Assembly: GCA_965277445.1 (NCBI GenBank)
Contig: CBDICY010000001.1
Coordinates: forward strand, 496,001-560,000
Direction of reading: 5' to 3'
Origin: JAFMDF01 sp965277445
Lineage (GTDB): Bacteria > Bacteroidota > Bacteroidia > Chitinophagales > Saprospiraceae
Length of the DNA: 64,000 nt
Both the position numbers and the translations under genes were made by a program. The notes beneath the pieces are model-generated. The model searched no databases. It was not told the DNA's origin and saw only the letters and a list, made by a program, of their open reading frames with translations. Below are positions 26,865-39,900 of this stretch, piece by piece; within the stretch, counting starts at the first letter, position 1; the number at the start of each line of letters is the position of its first letter.

Positions 26865-27605
26865 ATGGCATACCAACCTAAACCTATCATTTTTTTCGAT
26901 TTAGAGACTACAGGTGTTAGTATTACCCAAGATCGGATCGTGCAAATTGGGGCAATTAAAGTGCTGCCTGATGGGAGCGAAGAGGTTAAAAATGTCTTGA
27001 TTAATCCAACGATTCCGATTCCTGCGGGGGCGACTGCCGTGCATGGAGTGTCTGATGAGGAAGTGAAAGATAAGCCTAAGTTTAAGCAGATTGCGAAGAG
27101 TTTTGCGGCTTGGTTGGCGGGTTGTGATTTGGCAGGTTATAACTCGGATAATTTTGATATTCCGCTGCTGATAGAAGAATTTAATCGAGCTGGAATTACC
27201 TTTCCAGAACCAGATACCAACTTTATTGATGTCTTAAAAATTGAACGGAAAATCAATGGGCATACCCTAGGCGCTACTTACGAACGATATACGGGCGAGG
27301 AATTGGAAGGCGCACATGATGCTTTGATTGATATTTATGCCACCATCAAAATTTTTAATAAACAATTGGAATTAAATCCTTTGTTGCCTTCGGATGCCAA
27401 AGAGTTAGAAGCTTATTGTTCGGGTGATTTAAAGCGAGTTGATTTTGCTGGAAAATTGTATGAAAAAGAAGGACAGGTTTATTGGCGATTTGGAAAGCAT
27501 AAGGATCAATTGTTGACGAATACTAAGAGTTATTGTAATTGGGTTTTAGGGGCTGATTTTCCTAGTGAAACTAAGGCGCAGATACGGAAGGTGCTTGGGA
27601 TTTGA
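26865..27605 (+). CDS. 3'-5' exonuclease, DEDDh type (DnaQ/PolC epsilon-like)
   Basis: A 246-residue DEDDh exonuclease. The active site is complete: Asp and Glu in FFDLETTG (exo I, residues about 10-14), Asp in GYNSDNFDIPLL (exo II, about 98) and His with Asp in EGAHDALIDI (exo III, about 150). VHGVSDEEV, the usual motif before exo II, is present. The C-terminal 60 residues (YWRFGKHKDQLL) form a short accessory domain seen in stand-alone bacterial exonucleases of this group. It is not the polymerase III epsilon subunit proper but may act in repair or RNA/DNA trimming. It is flanked by giant genes on the opposite strand, so it is independently transcribed. Confidence 0.92.
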   Translation: MAYQPKPIIFFDLETTGVSITQDRIVQIGAIKVLPDGSEEVKNVLINPTIPIPAGATAVHGVSDEEVKDKPKFKQIAKSFAAWLAGCDLAGYNSDNFDIPLLIEEFNRAGITFPEPDTNFIDVLKIERKINGHTLGATYERYTGEELEGAHDALIDIYATIKIFNKQLELNPLLPSDAKELEAYCSGDLKRVDFAGKLYEKEGQVYWRFGKHKDQLLTNTKSYCNWVLGADFPSETKAQIRKVLGI

Positions 27606-27996
27606 TTTTATGGGTTAGGAGGATGGGGAACATGAACGAAGTGAACCGCTCGCGGATGGGAAGGCAGACAGATTGAACGGGTTTGTACGGATTTTTTCCC
27701 ACGAATTTAATTTCCCCATGGATGTAAAGTACCACGGATGAATAATACCACGGATAAGTACCACGGATTTAATGCCCAACTAATTTTTACTTAAAGTCTG
27801 TTAAATATTTCTCCTAGCACGTAAAAAATCCGTTCCTATCCGTTCAATCCATCTAAATCCGTTGACCAATCCCACCTGCTTTGCAGTTCACTTCACAAAA
27901 TAGTCCTTTAGGACTTTTTTGCTCGCTCATCCTCCTAGCTCGTCCAAATCCGTGTTACTTATCCGTGGGGGAAATTAATCAGTGGGGGAGAACCGC
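27606..27996. repeat. Palindrome-rich intergenic region between convergent genes
   Basis: The region is packed with inverted and iterated words. GATTGAACGG plus ACGGATTTTTT (27670-27697) recurs in reverse complement at 27826-27857. TACCACGGAT is repeated three times within 27731-27770. TAGGAGGATG near 27616 recurs inverted near 27929-27938. CCCACGAATTTAATTTCCCC at 27698-27717 is partly mirrored by GGGGGAAATTAAT near 27965-27978. AGTCCTTTAGGACT followed by T5 (27902-27920) could be a weak terminator for the exonuclease gene. No ORF is present. Confidence 0.65.
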
Positions 27997-30900
27997 TTAC
28001 TCAATCCGCAACATCTTCTTAGTCTGCGTCCCAAAGTCAGTCTGCAACTGATAGATAATCAAACCTTTAGGTAAATCAGTATCCTCTAAACTAATGGACT
28101 GATACCCAGCAGCTTTAACCATTTTTATTTCTTTTAATAAAGCTCCTCTTTCATCTAATAACGTTAAATGAACGGGACCAGCTGCAGGTAAATAGAAACC
28201 AATAACCGTTCGTTTATCAAACGGATTGGGTTGGTTTTGGTATAACTCAAAAGTATTATCTGGAGTGACATGGAATTTCAATTGAATATCCATTAATGCT
28301 CCTTCTAAATTATAAGCTTCTGCTACTGTTGGACTTGTTTGTAACTGTAATTGCTCACTTAATAAACCGTCTTTTTGAGCGGTAAAATGCATGGTGAATA
28401 GGGTAGTAGTAGCTTGTTCTGTTGAAATTGCTGTTCCATTCCAACTAGTCGTTAACCAACCTTTTTTAATTGCTTGTAAACCAAAATTAGGGATAGTGGC
28501 TAATGCTGGTTGTAATTTTTCAAAAGTTAATGATCCAAAGTCTAGGCTGAATTGATACCCTTCAATATTTGCCATTTGGTTACTAGTGAAAGTCACTTCA
28601 TAGCTTTGTCCAGCTTTGACTGTTTGATCTGCTGTATTGATTTCAAAAACAGGTAAATTTGTTCTTGATTCAGCAATAAATAAGCTATTGGTCGCAGCAT
28701 TTCCGTTGACATCCCCAATCTTAATAGCGGTGAAGCCAATTTGCTGATTAGCTTGTAACTCCATAATTTCCATACTTTCTGGGAATTCCTTTTGCAATGG
28801 ATTGCCAATAGGGAATTCATAGTCTTTAGCTACAAACCGCCAGCTTGTATTATTTGGTAATTGTTGATCTATAGCTAAAATCAATCGACGTAATTGTACC
28901 ATGTCAAAAGCAGTAACGGTACCTGATTTATTGGCATCGGCTGCAATGTATTGATGTGGATTATTAAAGGTGGAAAGCCCTAGGATATGTTTAGAAATTA
29001 GAACCAAATCAAAAGTACTGACGCCGTTTAATGGTTGATCGTCTTTACTTGGAATGATTTGATAATTTTCCTGTTTAGGTAACTGGAATTCAAATTGTCC
29101 TGTTGCATCCGTTATTTGTTGAGTAGTTGCAGTTTTAATAGTTACTGCTTCTACAGCTTCCCCTTTCCAACTTAAGATTTGTCCATTGACAAAAGCAGTA
29201 TCGGATTGTGTAATTTCAGTACTTTCGCAAACTTGTTGATTGTCTTGCACATTGATGTACGTCTCACAAAAATCCCAATTATTGGCTTTGTCAATTAAAT
29301 ACAATCGAATTTTTTGATTGCCTAAATAATCACAGTCAAACAGAATGCGTTCTGGTAAAGCGTGGATGAAGGCAATATGAATTGGTGCTTCTTCCTCGTA
29401 AGAAGGATGCCAAATTCGATAGACTAAATCGGCTTCATTGGTACAATTATCTTGACTAGCAACATCTAAATCCTTTGCCCAAACTTCCACTTGTCCATTA
29501 TCCATCAAGTCAATCGCCAATCCATGTAGACAATATGGTTGTGGTTTCTGACAATCTACAAAGTAGTAGAATTGTGTTTTTTCGGCTACATTGCCACAAG
29601 CATCTGTTGCTGTCCATGTAATTTCAAATTGCTCATTAACGGTGACCATTCTAGTAAAAGTATTGCCGATGCCTGCATCTACTTCCTCTTTATTTTTATA
29701 CAGCCTCCATTCATAAGTCAAGGCAGCAGTACTTTGCTCGTTACAATCAATTGCTGAACAACTAAACGTCTTTTCGTTTTGGCAATTATTGGAGGTAATG
29801 CAATCATTTACAGGCTGAACGGTGATAATTGGTGCCGTTTGGTCTTGTATTTTTAATACTTGATGGTATTCTAATCGACCGACATTGGCTAAAACGTCTG
29901 CTGCTTGCAATGTTTGCATAGCCGTTACCATTCCGTGTTCATTTTCTATTCTAGGAATTGTAACTGCTGGCGTGCCTGCTTGATAAACACACCAATTAAT
30001 AATTGTAAATGTACGAATGGTTTTTGAACAAGCAGCTTCGCCCTCAGCCCCTAAAGGAGAATAGGTTTTCTCGGTTATTTCATACGCCAAAGCATCGCAA
30101 GGACCATTTTCGATTTGTAGAGTATTTGCAGGTATTTGATCGTTACAGTCGCCCGACCAATCAGCAGGAAGGGTAATCGTCCAATCAGACTGATATTCAA
30201 TGGTGATTGTTTGTTCCTCCCAATTAGATATATTGCCTTGTTCCTGCCAATCGACGGCTCGATAGCGTCTGCTAATCTTAATTTGTCCACATGATTTTTC
30301 AAGTAGTTGATACTGTTGTTGAATGACTAATCCTCCACAAGTGACGTTATCGCTACAATTTGGATTACCGTAATTGGTATTGTAAAAAGTGATTTGATCT
30401 TTTGTTAAGTCTACCCATTCTGATTCGTCCATTTGTCCATTATTATTTGTATCGGTAGACTGACCTAATTCATCTGCATGTACTTCGGAACATCTGCCAG
30501 TTGTATCGGGCAGTTTCCCACAAATTGGCGTAATCTTATCCTCTACATTTACCATTGCCCAACAAGTATTTTGGTTGCCTGTTTGGTCGGTCACTCTTAA
30601 ATAGACTTTATTTTCTTGGTGAATGTCTTCGCAAGTGAAAACCACTATAGAATCCCAGTTTATTTCATCTCGACTAATTGTTATTTGTTGTAATCCGCAA
30701 GCATCAAAAGAACCTGCATCTATATCTCGGTAATGCAATCTAGCTTCGGTTTGAGGAATGGATAAATTAATTTTATCTATACAACTAACGGATGGTTTGG
30801 TGACGTCTTTCAAAAGGATGATTTGATACAATGTATCCTCAATCATTTGTTCTTGGCAAGCATCTGTTGCAATCCATTCTAATTGGAAAGAATCGCCTTT

Positions 30901-33900
30901 TAAAGCCGCCCAATCGTTGGCAGGAATAAGCTGTAGTTGACCATTTTGAATACTATTGACTGCATTCAATCGAACGACTGCTTCACTACAATTATCTGTA
31001 GCCATTGGCACATTAATTTGCTGAATATCATAGCTACAAGCAAAATGATCTAAAGTAATTTCCTTAGTAGATCCTGCATTTTCTACAAATTTAGGTGGAG
31101 TAGTATCTTTGAAATGGATAAAGGTCGTATCAATTGGTTGTGGACCACCATCTGGATTACACCAATCTAGAATTGACCAATAACGGAATACTTTTTTACC
31201 ACAAGCTGTACTTGGTAAGAAGACATCTTCATTTTGTAAAATATACCCACAAATATATGTTTGGGTACTTAAAGGAATAGTATCAGAAGGAATTAAAACC
31301 TCATTTTTTAATTGCCCTATTTTAATTTTTGGAATGGCTGTAACTACATCCTGTCCATCATTCCCATCACAGGATAAAGTGACTTCGGTTGTTTTAATAA
31401 TATCGGCTAAACTTGGTCGGACAAAAACAAGCAATTGCGTTTGAGTTGCTTGATTGCCACATTCATCAATAGCCAACCACTCAACTTGGACTTTAGTCGT
31501 ATCACAAATTTGATTAGGACTCAAGAATTTAGCTCCTGCGAAAGTAACAACAACGCTATCACAATTATCTATGGCAGTAGGTGGCGTTACGCCTAATCCT
31601 GTTTCCGTTAACTGAATAGCACAATTTACGAAAGTATCAATAGAAGCTGTTGTTGTGAAAATTGGAACGGAATTATCCAATATTTCTAGATTCGTTTCAC
31701 AACTAATTCCTTTTACACCATTATTACAGATCGTTAGGTTGGCATTTTCATAATATCGTCTTTCGATGACCGCTTTTATAGTATTGCCACAGCTATTAAA
31801 TTGTGTTTTATCTAAAATAGGGTAGTGCCCACCTTTTCCTCCGCCAGTTGCTAGTATTACTTCTTGTCCATCTTTGTCTATTCCTTTTAAAGTAATGTGA
31901 TAATACAAGGTATCAGTAATTGTATCGCAAGGATTTTCTAATAAATCATCTGGATTAATCTGAATACTGCAAGCAGAACCTAAAGGAATCCTGATATTGT
32001 CATTACAAACTAAAGAAGGGGCTTGGATACTAAAGGTGGTTTGGATAGATTTAATCGTATCTGTCTTTAATTTGTATTCTACTAAATATTGCCCGATGGT
32101 AAAAGTGTCTTTGAAGTTTTTATCAAAAGCAATTAAAGTATCTCTACATAATTCGCCATGACTATTATAAATTCGAACGAATTGACTGTCTTGATTCGTT
32201 GTACAATTAGTTGTTACGGTAGCAGGATTTATTTCAAATACTTTATAGCTTTCTTCGCAATCTAACTTCGCACCTAGATTATTAGGGGGCGTTAAAGTAG
32301 TCGCTTCTTCCAAACAGGTTGTTTCTGCTATCCAGCCAGTTCCTTTTTTATTGTCTCCGTTTGTTTTGAAATTGAAGGTTAGACAACCCGAGGCATTGAT
32401 ACTAGGCTGACAACTAGCCGCTAACCATCCACCAGTTTGACTAACGCCTGTGCCGCTATATTTCCCGATTAAGTTACTTAAAGTATCTGAGCCATCATAG
32501 ACGAATAATGTATCACCATTGGCTAAATCGAATTGATTAAAGGTGATTTTTAAGGTTTGCCATTGATTGGTTGGGCAGATGGTATGGACGTTATTTCTTG
32601 CACTTGTGTCTCTGTATAAAGTGGCATCTTCTGCGCCTTCACTTCTGAATTCACACCCTTCACAATCCGCTAAAGTATCAATAGCCGCTGCATTACTAAC
32701 ATTGATGATATTGGTACAAACAGGAATTGGCGGTGGAGGTGTACTCGTAGAATCTGTTGGCGGAATAATTACTCTACAGGAATTGTCTGAGAAACAGATA
32801 TTTTCTATAGAAAGAATATCTGTTCCATTAGAAAATTCTCCTGAATAACCCACACCATCTTCGTGAATGATATTTAAAATATATTTATAAAAGCCATTTT
32901 CTTTTCCACTTGGGCTTAGCGTCGTTCCAGTAGGTGCAAAGGAATTGCCAGTCATTATGCCGTTATTCTTGACTAATTTCCAAGTTTCATTTGGTGTAGT
33001 TGATAGAATCGCAATTTGTTCGCTAAAACTAACCGATGAATTAAAGTTATTATTAGCAGTACATTCACAAGGACCGTAAATTCTAGCGGTATTATAAAGT
33101 ACATCTACTGCTAAGGTTGCTGGATTGTTACAGCCATATCCATCTTCAATTTCTACGGTGTATACTCGACTAGTTGATGGGGTAATTTTGACAGTTTCAC
33201 AAGTATCACAATCTATTTCGATATTTGGTGTCCAACGATATTTATTGCCGCCACTAGCTTTTGCCGTTACCGTTTCTCCAAAAAAGACCGTTTTTATGCC
33301 TGGTGTAATCGCTACATTCGGACAAGGAACTAAACACATACTGATGGTCGTATCGCAGTCTCCAAAAGTTAAAGTCGTACATTCTGAAAAGCCATTTCTT
33401 TGTTCTAATATACCGATTGGCATTGCATCTAAAGCAAATCTATGGGTTTGTGGCGTGACAAACTGAACCATATAATCACCAGCAGGTAAACCATCAAATT
33501 CATAAACGCCATCTATACCCGTTAAAGTAGTCGCAATTGGATTAATCGTATCTGTACAAGTGTATAAATTAACTGTAATGCTAGGTAATCCTACTTCTCC
33601 TGCATCTCGTTGTCCATTATTATTTTGGTCTTCACAAACCGAGGAACTAATGAATGCACATTTGATAGGTATATGGTTATTATTAATAATTGGATCACCC
33701 GACTCTAGGTGAAAGGATAAATAATAAGGATTATTAGCACAACTAGTATCTGCCAATGATTTTCCTGCTACCATATTAGTACCTAAAGAAATACTCATAT
33801 TTCCTGTAATTCCGTCCATATCTTCTGCTGCTCCATCTCTACCTGTAGGGTCATAAACACCAGGCTGAGGCAAACACTTGTCGCTTAATGGAAAAGCAGA

Positions 33901-36900
33901 TGGATGGTTATAACTCATCGTATAAACCCCTGGTACCCCATTGGTCCACCATTGATACATCCCATTGATACCATCTTGGGCAATATAGGCAATACCTCGT
34001 GGAGGTGTTTGTACGGAAATAGTACCACCTGTTAGAATATGCCCTGTTTTATCACAATAAATATAACCTATTGGGTCAACTTCCATTAGGAAAATTACAT
34101 AAGAAAAATCATGATCATCTTCATCTTCATGCTCATTGAGTAGTAAATTATTGCCACCAATAATATCATTATCTTTATTACTATCTGCATGGGAATCAAT
34201 ATCTAGCACATATTTCCCATCTCCTTTAACTCGACTTGCAAAAGCAATTTCTGCATGATTAATGACTAAAGAATCCATTAGGGTAGTATCCACCATTAAT
34301 TTTAGGGGAATAGAAATACTTTTACCGACTAATAATTGATTAACCGTTAGACTACTATCTGCCTGCCAAGTGTTTCCTTGGAAATGATAGGTTTGATTTA
34401 GATTAACATCAAAGATTAAACCTTTGGGTATATAGTTTTTAAGTTGAATATCAAAAGCATTGGCTGTTCCTTGATTGTAAACAAGAATATCAAAACAAAC
34501 GGTATCTTTTTTAGTAACATCCCTATCCTGTCCTTCCGCTAATTGAATTTTTAAGGCTAAATCAAAATCGGGAATTAGACCTAAATCATAACTTGGATTA
34601 TGCTCCCCACTCGTTAAAATTTCAGGTGTTGAAATTCCCAAAGTATCTGGATTGCTATCAATTAAAGTATCGTTACCTATTTGTTGTAAAGTGACTTTGT
34701 ACTGAGTTGGAATTTCAAAAGATAATTGATAACTGCCAGGGGCTAGTGTATCGAATGAATATGCTCCATTTTCATCGGTTATAGTGTTCAATTTAATAGA
34801 ATCACCAATACCATTTACCCCCTTTAAAAAGACTGGAACGTTAGCTAATTGGGTTGTATCTCCTTCATTTTGCAATCCATCTACATTCACATCCACCCAA
34901 ACATAATTTCCAATAGAAGCAGGTTTATAAAGTCCTGCATCGTAGGTTAAATTATGTTCCCCACTTGTTAATATCTCGACCATCATGACTCCATTTTTGT
35001 CGATATTACTATCCAAAGAGTCATTCGTTCCTTGTTGGGTAGGAGTGATTAAATATTCTTCTGGTGAAATAATGCTGACTTGATAAGCACCAGGAATTAA
35101 ATCATCAAATAAATAGAATCCATCTTCATCGGTTGTGGTTGATAAACTGACACTATCTCCTTTGGCATTTATTCCTGATAAATTGACCATAACGCCATGA
35201 ATACCTGTGTTTTGTTCGTCTTGAATGCCATTGCCATTTACATCTTCCCAAACATAATTGCCGATGGAAGCTAATTGATAAATCCCTGCATCATAAGTTG
35301 GATTATGTTCGCCACTTATTAATATTTCGGTTTGCATGAAACCGTTTTTATCAATATTACTATCCAAAGAATCATTGGTAGTCTGGTAGGCTTCACTAAT
35401 TTCGAAATTACTTGGCGGCGTTATATAGACTTGATAAGTTCCGGGAATTAAATTATCAAAAAGGTAATAGCCATTTTTATCGGTTTTTGTGTTTAAACTA
35501 ATATCGACACCAGTTGCAGTTGTTCCTGTTAGGTAAACCGCTACCTCTTGAAGCCCAGTAGTGTCGCCTTCATTTTGAATCCCATCCGCATTCGTATCTT
35601 CCCAAATATAATTACCAATACTCGCCAATTGATAATAGCCTGCATCATAGGTCGGATTATATTCGCCGCTAATTAATGTCTCCATTTCGGAAACGCCCAA
35701 TAAATCAATATTACTATCCAAAGAATCATTACTTCCTTGCATGGATTGGGTGATAATAAATCCGTCTGGTGTGGTGAAAGAAACGGTGTATTTGCCTGGA
35801 ATTAGATTCGGGAAAAGATAGAATCCATCCCCATCCGTTTCCGTCGTTAACTCTATTTTATGCCCTAAGTCATTTAATCCGTTTAATGTTACAAGTACCC
35901 CTGTAATATTAGGTTCGTTTTCCTCCTGAATACCATTGGCATTAAGGTCTTCCCAAACATAATTCCCTAACATAGAACCCATAAAGTAGCCCGCATCATA
36001 CGTTGGATTATGTTCACCACTTTCTAGGAATTCCACGGCTGTGATGCCCATATTATTGATGTCACTATCCAAAGAATCGTTTAAGCCTATGTTTTGGAAG
36101 GTAACGACGAATAGTTCAGGCGTTTCGAAAGTCAATTTGTAATTACCTGGAATTAAATTATCAAACAAGTATTGACCATTTTCGTCGGTAAGCGTATCTA
36201 AATTTATGGTTTCTCCAAAGGCTGTTGTTCCATTTAGGCTGACTTTTACCTCTTGAATCCCCGTATCTTCTTCGTTTTGCATGCCATCTCCGTTAACATC
36301 AATCCATGCAAAATCACCAATCGAAGCCAATTTATATAATCCTGCATCGTAAGTTAGGTTATGCTCGCCACTCGTCAATATTTCGACCATCATCATTCCA
36401 TTTTCGTCAATATTGCTATCCAAGGAGTCATTTTCTCCTTTTGTAACCGCCGTAATAAAATAGTCCGTTGGTGGAATCACGCTAACTTGGTAACTGCCAG
36501 GGATTAAATTATCGAATAGATACAATCCATTTTCATCTGTTTGGGTTTCTAAAGTAATGTCTTCGCCAAATCCAGTAGTGCCTGTTAATCGAACAATAAC
36601 ATCTTTGATACCTGTATTTATTTCGTTCTGAATGCCATCCACATTTAAGTCTTCCCATACATAATTACCAATAGCAGCATACTCAAAAAGTCCAGCGTCT
36701 AAGGTTGGATTGTTTTCGCCACTAATCAAAGTGATAGTTTGTGTTAACCCTGTAAGTGGGTCAACATCACTATCTAAAGAGTCTTGATTGATGCCTGTAC
36801 CTAAGTTAGGCGTAGAAAAATTAAAATCAGTTGGATTTACAAATTTTACGGTGTATTCACCTGGTACTAAATTGGTGAATTCATAAAAGCCTTCCTCGTT

Positions 36901-39900
36901 GGTGAAAGTCGTGTCTGCAACCGAATTGCCTAAACCATCCGTACCAATTAAGATAACTTGGACTCCTTTGATACCTTGCTTCTCTCCATCATTTTGGATG
37001 CCATCCGCATTGGTGTCTAACCATACATAATCGCCTAGACTGGCTAATTGATAATAGCCTGCATCGTAAGTTGGATTGTGTTCGCCACTAATCAGTATTT
37101 CTTTACCAGAAACACCCATCAAATCTATATTACTATCTAAAGAATCGTTTGTGCCTTGGGTTGCTAAGGTGATTTCAAAATTATTAGGCGTTTCAAAAGT
37201 GACTGCATATTCCCCTGGAACTAATTTACCAAAAGAATAGAAGCCATCATCGTCAGTTTTTGTAGCTAATTCTACTTCCTTTCCTTGTGCATCGACCCCT
37301 TTCAGTACGACTACTACGTTGGCAATTGCGGGTTCCTCTTCCTCTTGTATGCCGTTTGCATTGAGGTCTTCCCAGACATAATCGCCGATACTCGCATACG
37401 CAAAATACCCTGCATCGTAGGTTGGATTATGTTCTCCACTTACCAAAATTTCCACTTGGGTCATTCCCTTTGTATCAATGTCACTATCTAAAGAATCATT
37501 TGGATTGATATTGGCAAAGGTGATGTTTAAATCATTTGGTTTGTCAAAGGATAAACTATATTGACCGGGCACTAGATTATTAAAAAGGTAACTGCCGTCT
37601 GCTAGGGTAGTAGTGCTTTTTGTCACTTCATTACCAAGATTATCTTTTCCTGTTAAAACTACTTTTATCTTGGCAATGCCTGTATCTCCCGTATCTTGAC
37701 TGCCATTGGCATTAATATCAATCCAAGCAAAATCTCCAATAGACGCATATGCAAAAAGCCCTGCATCTAAAGTTGGATTGTTTTCGCCACTTACCAATGT
37801 GACAGTTTGCGTTAAACCTGTTAATGGATTAACATCACTATCCAAGGAATCTTGACTAGTACCGGTACCCAAATTAGGCATGGAGAAATTAAAATCAGTC
37901 GGATTTACAAATTTTACGGCATAATCACCAGGTACTAAATCGGTAAATTCATAGAAGCCTTCCTTGTTGGTCAATGTCGTATCTGCTACTGGATTTCCTA
38001 AACTATCTGTTCCAATTAAAATAACTTGAACATTTTCAATACCTTGATTGTCACCGTCATTTTGAATACCATCCGCATTGGTATCTAACCAGACGTAATT
38101 TCCAATACTAGCAGGTTGATAAAATCCTGCATCTAAAGTAGGATTATGTTCCCCAATCGCTAAAGTGACCGTTTGAGTTAAACCATTTTCATCAGCATCA
38201 CTATCTAAAGAATCTTGTTGACTTCCTGTACCTTCATTCGATCGGGTGAATTCAAAACCACTTTTAGTAGCAAAAGTTACTTCATACTCACCAGGCAAAA
38301 GGTGATTAAAATTATATGCACCCATTCCATCTGTATAGGTGGTGTCTTTAAAGGTCTGACCAGCACCGTCCGTTCCACTTAGGATGACTTGGATATTTTG
38401 AATGCCCGTTGCTCCGTCGTTTTGAATGCCATCTCCATTGAGGTCTTCCCAAACAAAATCGCCTAAACTAGCGGTTCTAATTAAACCAAAATCTAGGGTT
38501 AAGTTAGTAGAATTATCATTATCTCCGTCATTAGTAGGCTCATCTTCTAAATTAATAGTAATAGGGTCAGAGCTAATTAGTTGCTGGTTTTGTGTACCAT
38601 TATCGTCATTGTTAATATTATTATCTGGGTCAGCAGCAGGTTCATAAGTAGCGGAATTAGATCCATTTATTCCTGTTCCATTCGAACTAGTCATTCCACT
38701 TGGAATGCCGTCTGTTAATACCACATAGTAACTGCCTGTATCTAAATTTGTAAATAAATAAAAGCCGTTTTCATCGGTTGTTTTTGTATCGACTACTATA
38801 TCATCCTCTCCACCTTTTTGTCGATCAGCCCCTAAATTGTAAAGCTTCACTTCTACATTTGGAATCCCTTTTTCATTGGCAAATAAACCATCGTTATTTG
38901 TATCTTCCCAAACTAAATTCCCTAAACTTGGACACTTGACGGATGGGACTAATTCCGTTGGAGAAACAGAAGGACAGAGGACACCATTTTTATACCCTTT
39001 TACAATATAATTGCCGCCTTTACTTGGACCTGCCCAAAAATTAGTCGTGGTTACGGCTTGAATGATTTCAAAACCCCCTTCAATAATATACCATTCGTAG
39101 CGATCAAAACCTGAATCGGTGGTTAATTTTCTCGGTGGATTGGCAATACAATAGCCGACTTCTGAAACGATATTTAAACCTGTTGTTGCTTGTACGTTGA
39201 CAGAAACTGCTTCTGAAATAATACAACCATGCCCAAAAGTTAATTCGACCGTATACGTATAAGTACCCGCAGAAGCAGCGGTGAAAATGGGATCTAAAAT
39301 AGTTGGATCATCAATATTTGTGGTTGGAGACCAACGGATGACTACTTCATCTTCATATTCCGCAGGAATAACTAATTGTAGATAAGCAGGCGTATTCACA
39401 CAAGCTTCTGTATCTTTTAGATAAGGCGTGAAAGGGACTAAGCCTTTTAAAAAGAGGACTTCTTGATAGGCGCATTCTCCTGTATTTCCTTGGACAGTAA
39501 TAGAGACTTCATTGGCTGGATTGTTTAACCCAAAATATAGACTGTCACCGACTGTGCGCATATAAGCATCCGCAGGATTATTAATGGTATAAGTATATTC
39601 CCCGCAAGTTTCAATGCCTAATTCTTCTCCAGCACAAAGTACTGTCGTTTGTGGTAACTCCGCAATGAAATCGGGCGCAATCGCATCAAAATATTTGGTA
39701 TCAAAATCACAAGCACAATCTGTTTCATAGCGAATATTGGCAAAAATAGGACAAGCATTCAGTTCTTCTAATTCAAAACAACCACTTAAAATTAGGGTGT
39801 CTCCAGCGGCAATAAATTGATTGTCAAATGTTTGCGTTGCTAAAATAGGATCGTAATCGTCTAATATTTTATTGGATAATAAATCATCGTGTATATCCAA

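Noticed and set aside
27902..27920. Main terminator of the exonuclease gene
   Set aside because: The stem is only five bases and lies about 300 bases after the stop codon within a palindrome-rich region, so it was not listed as a separate terminator.
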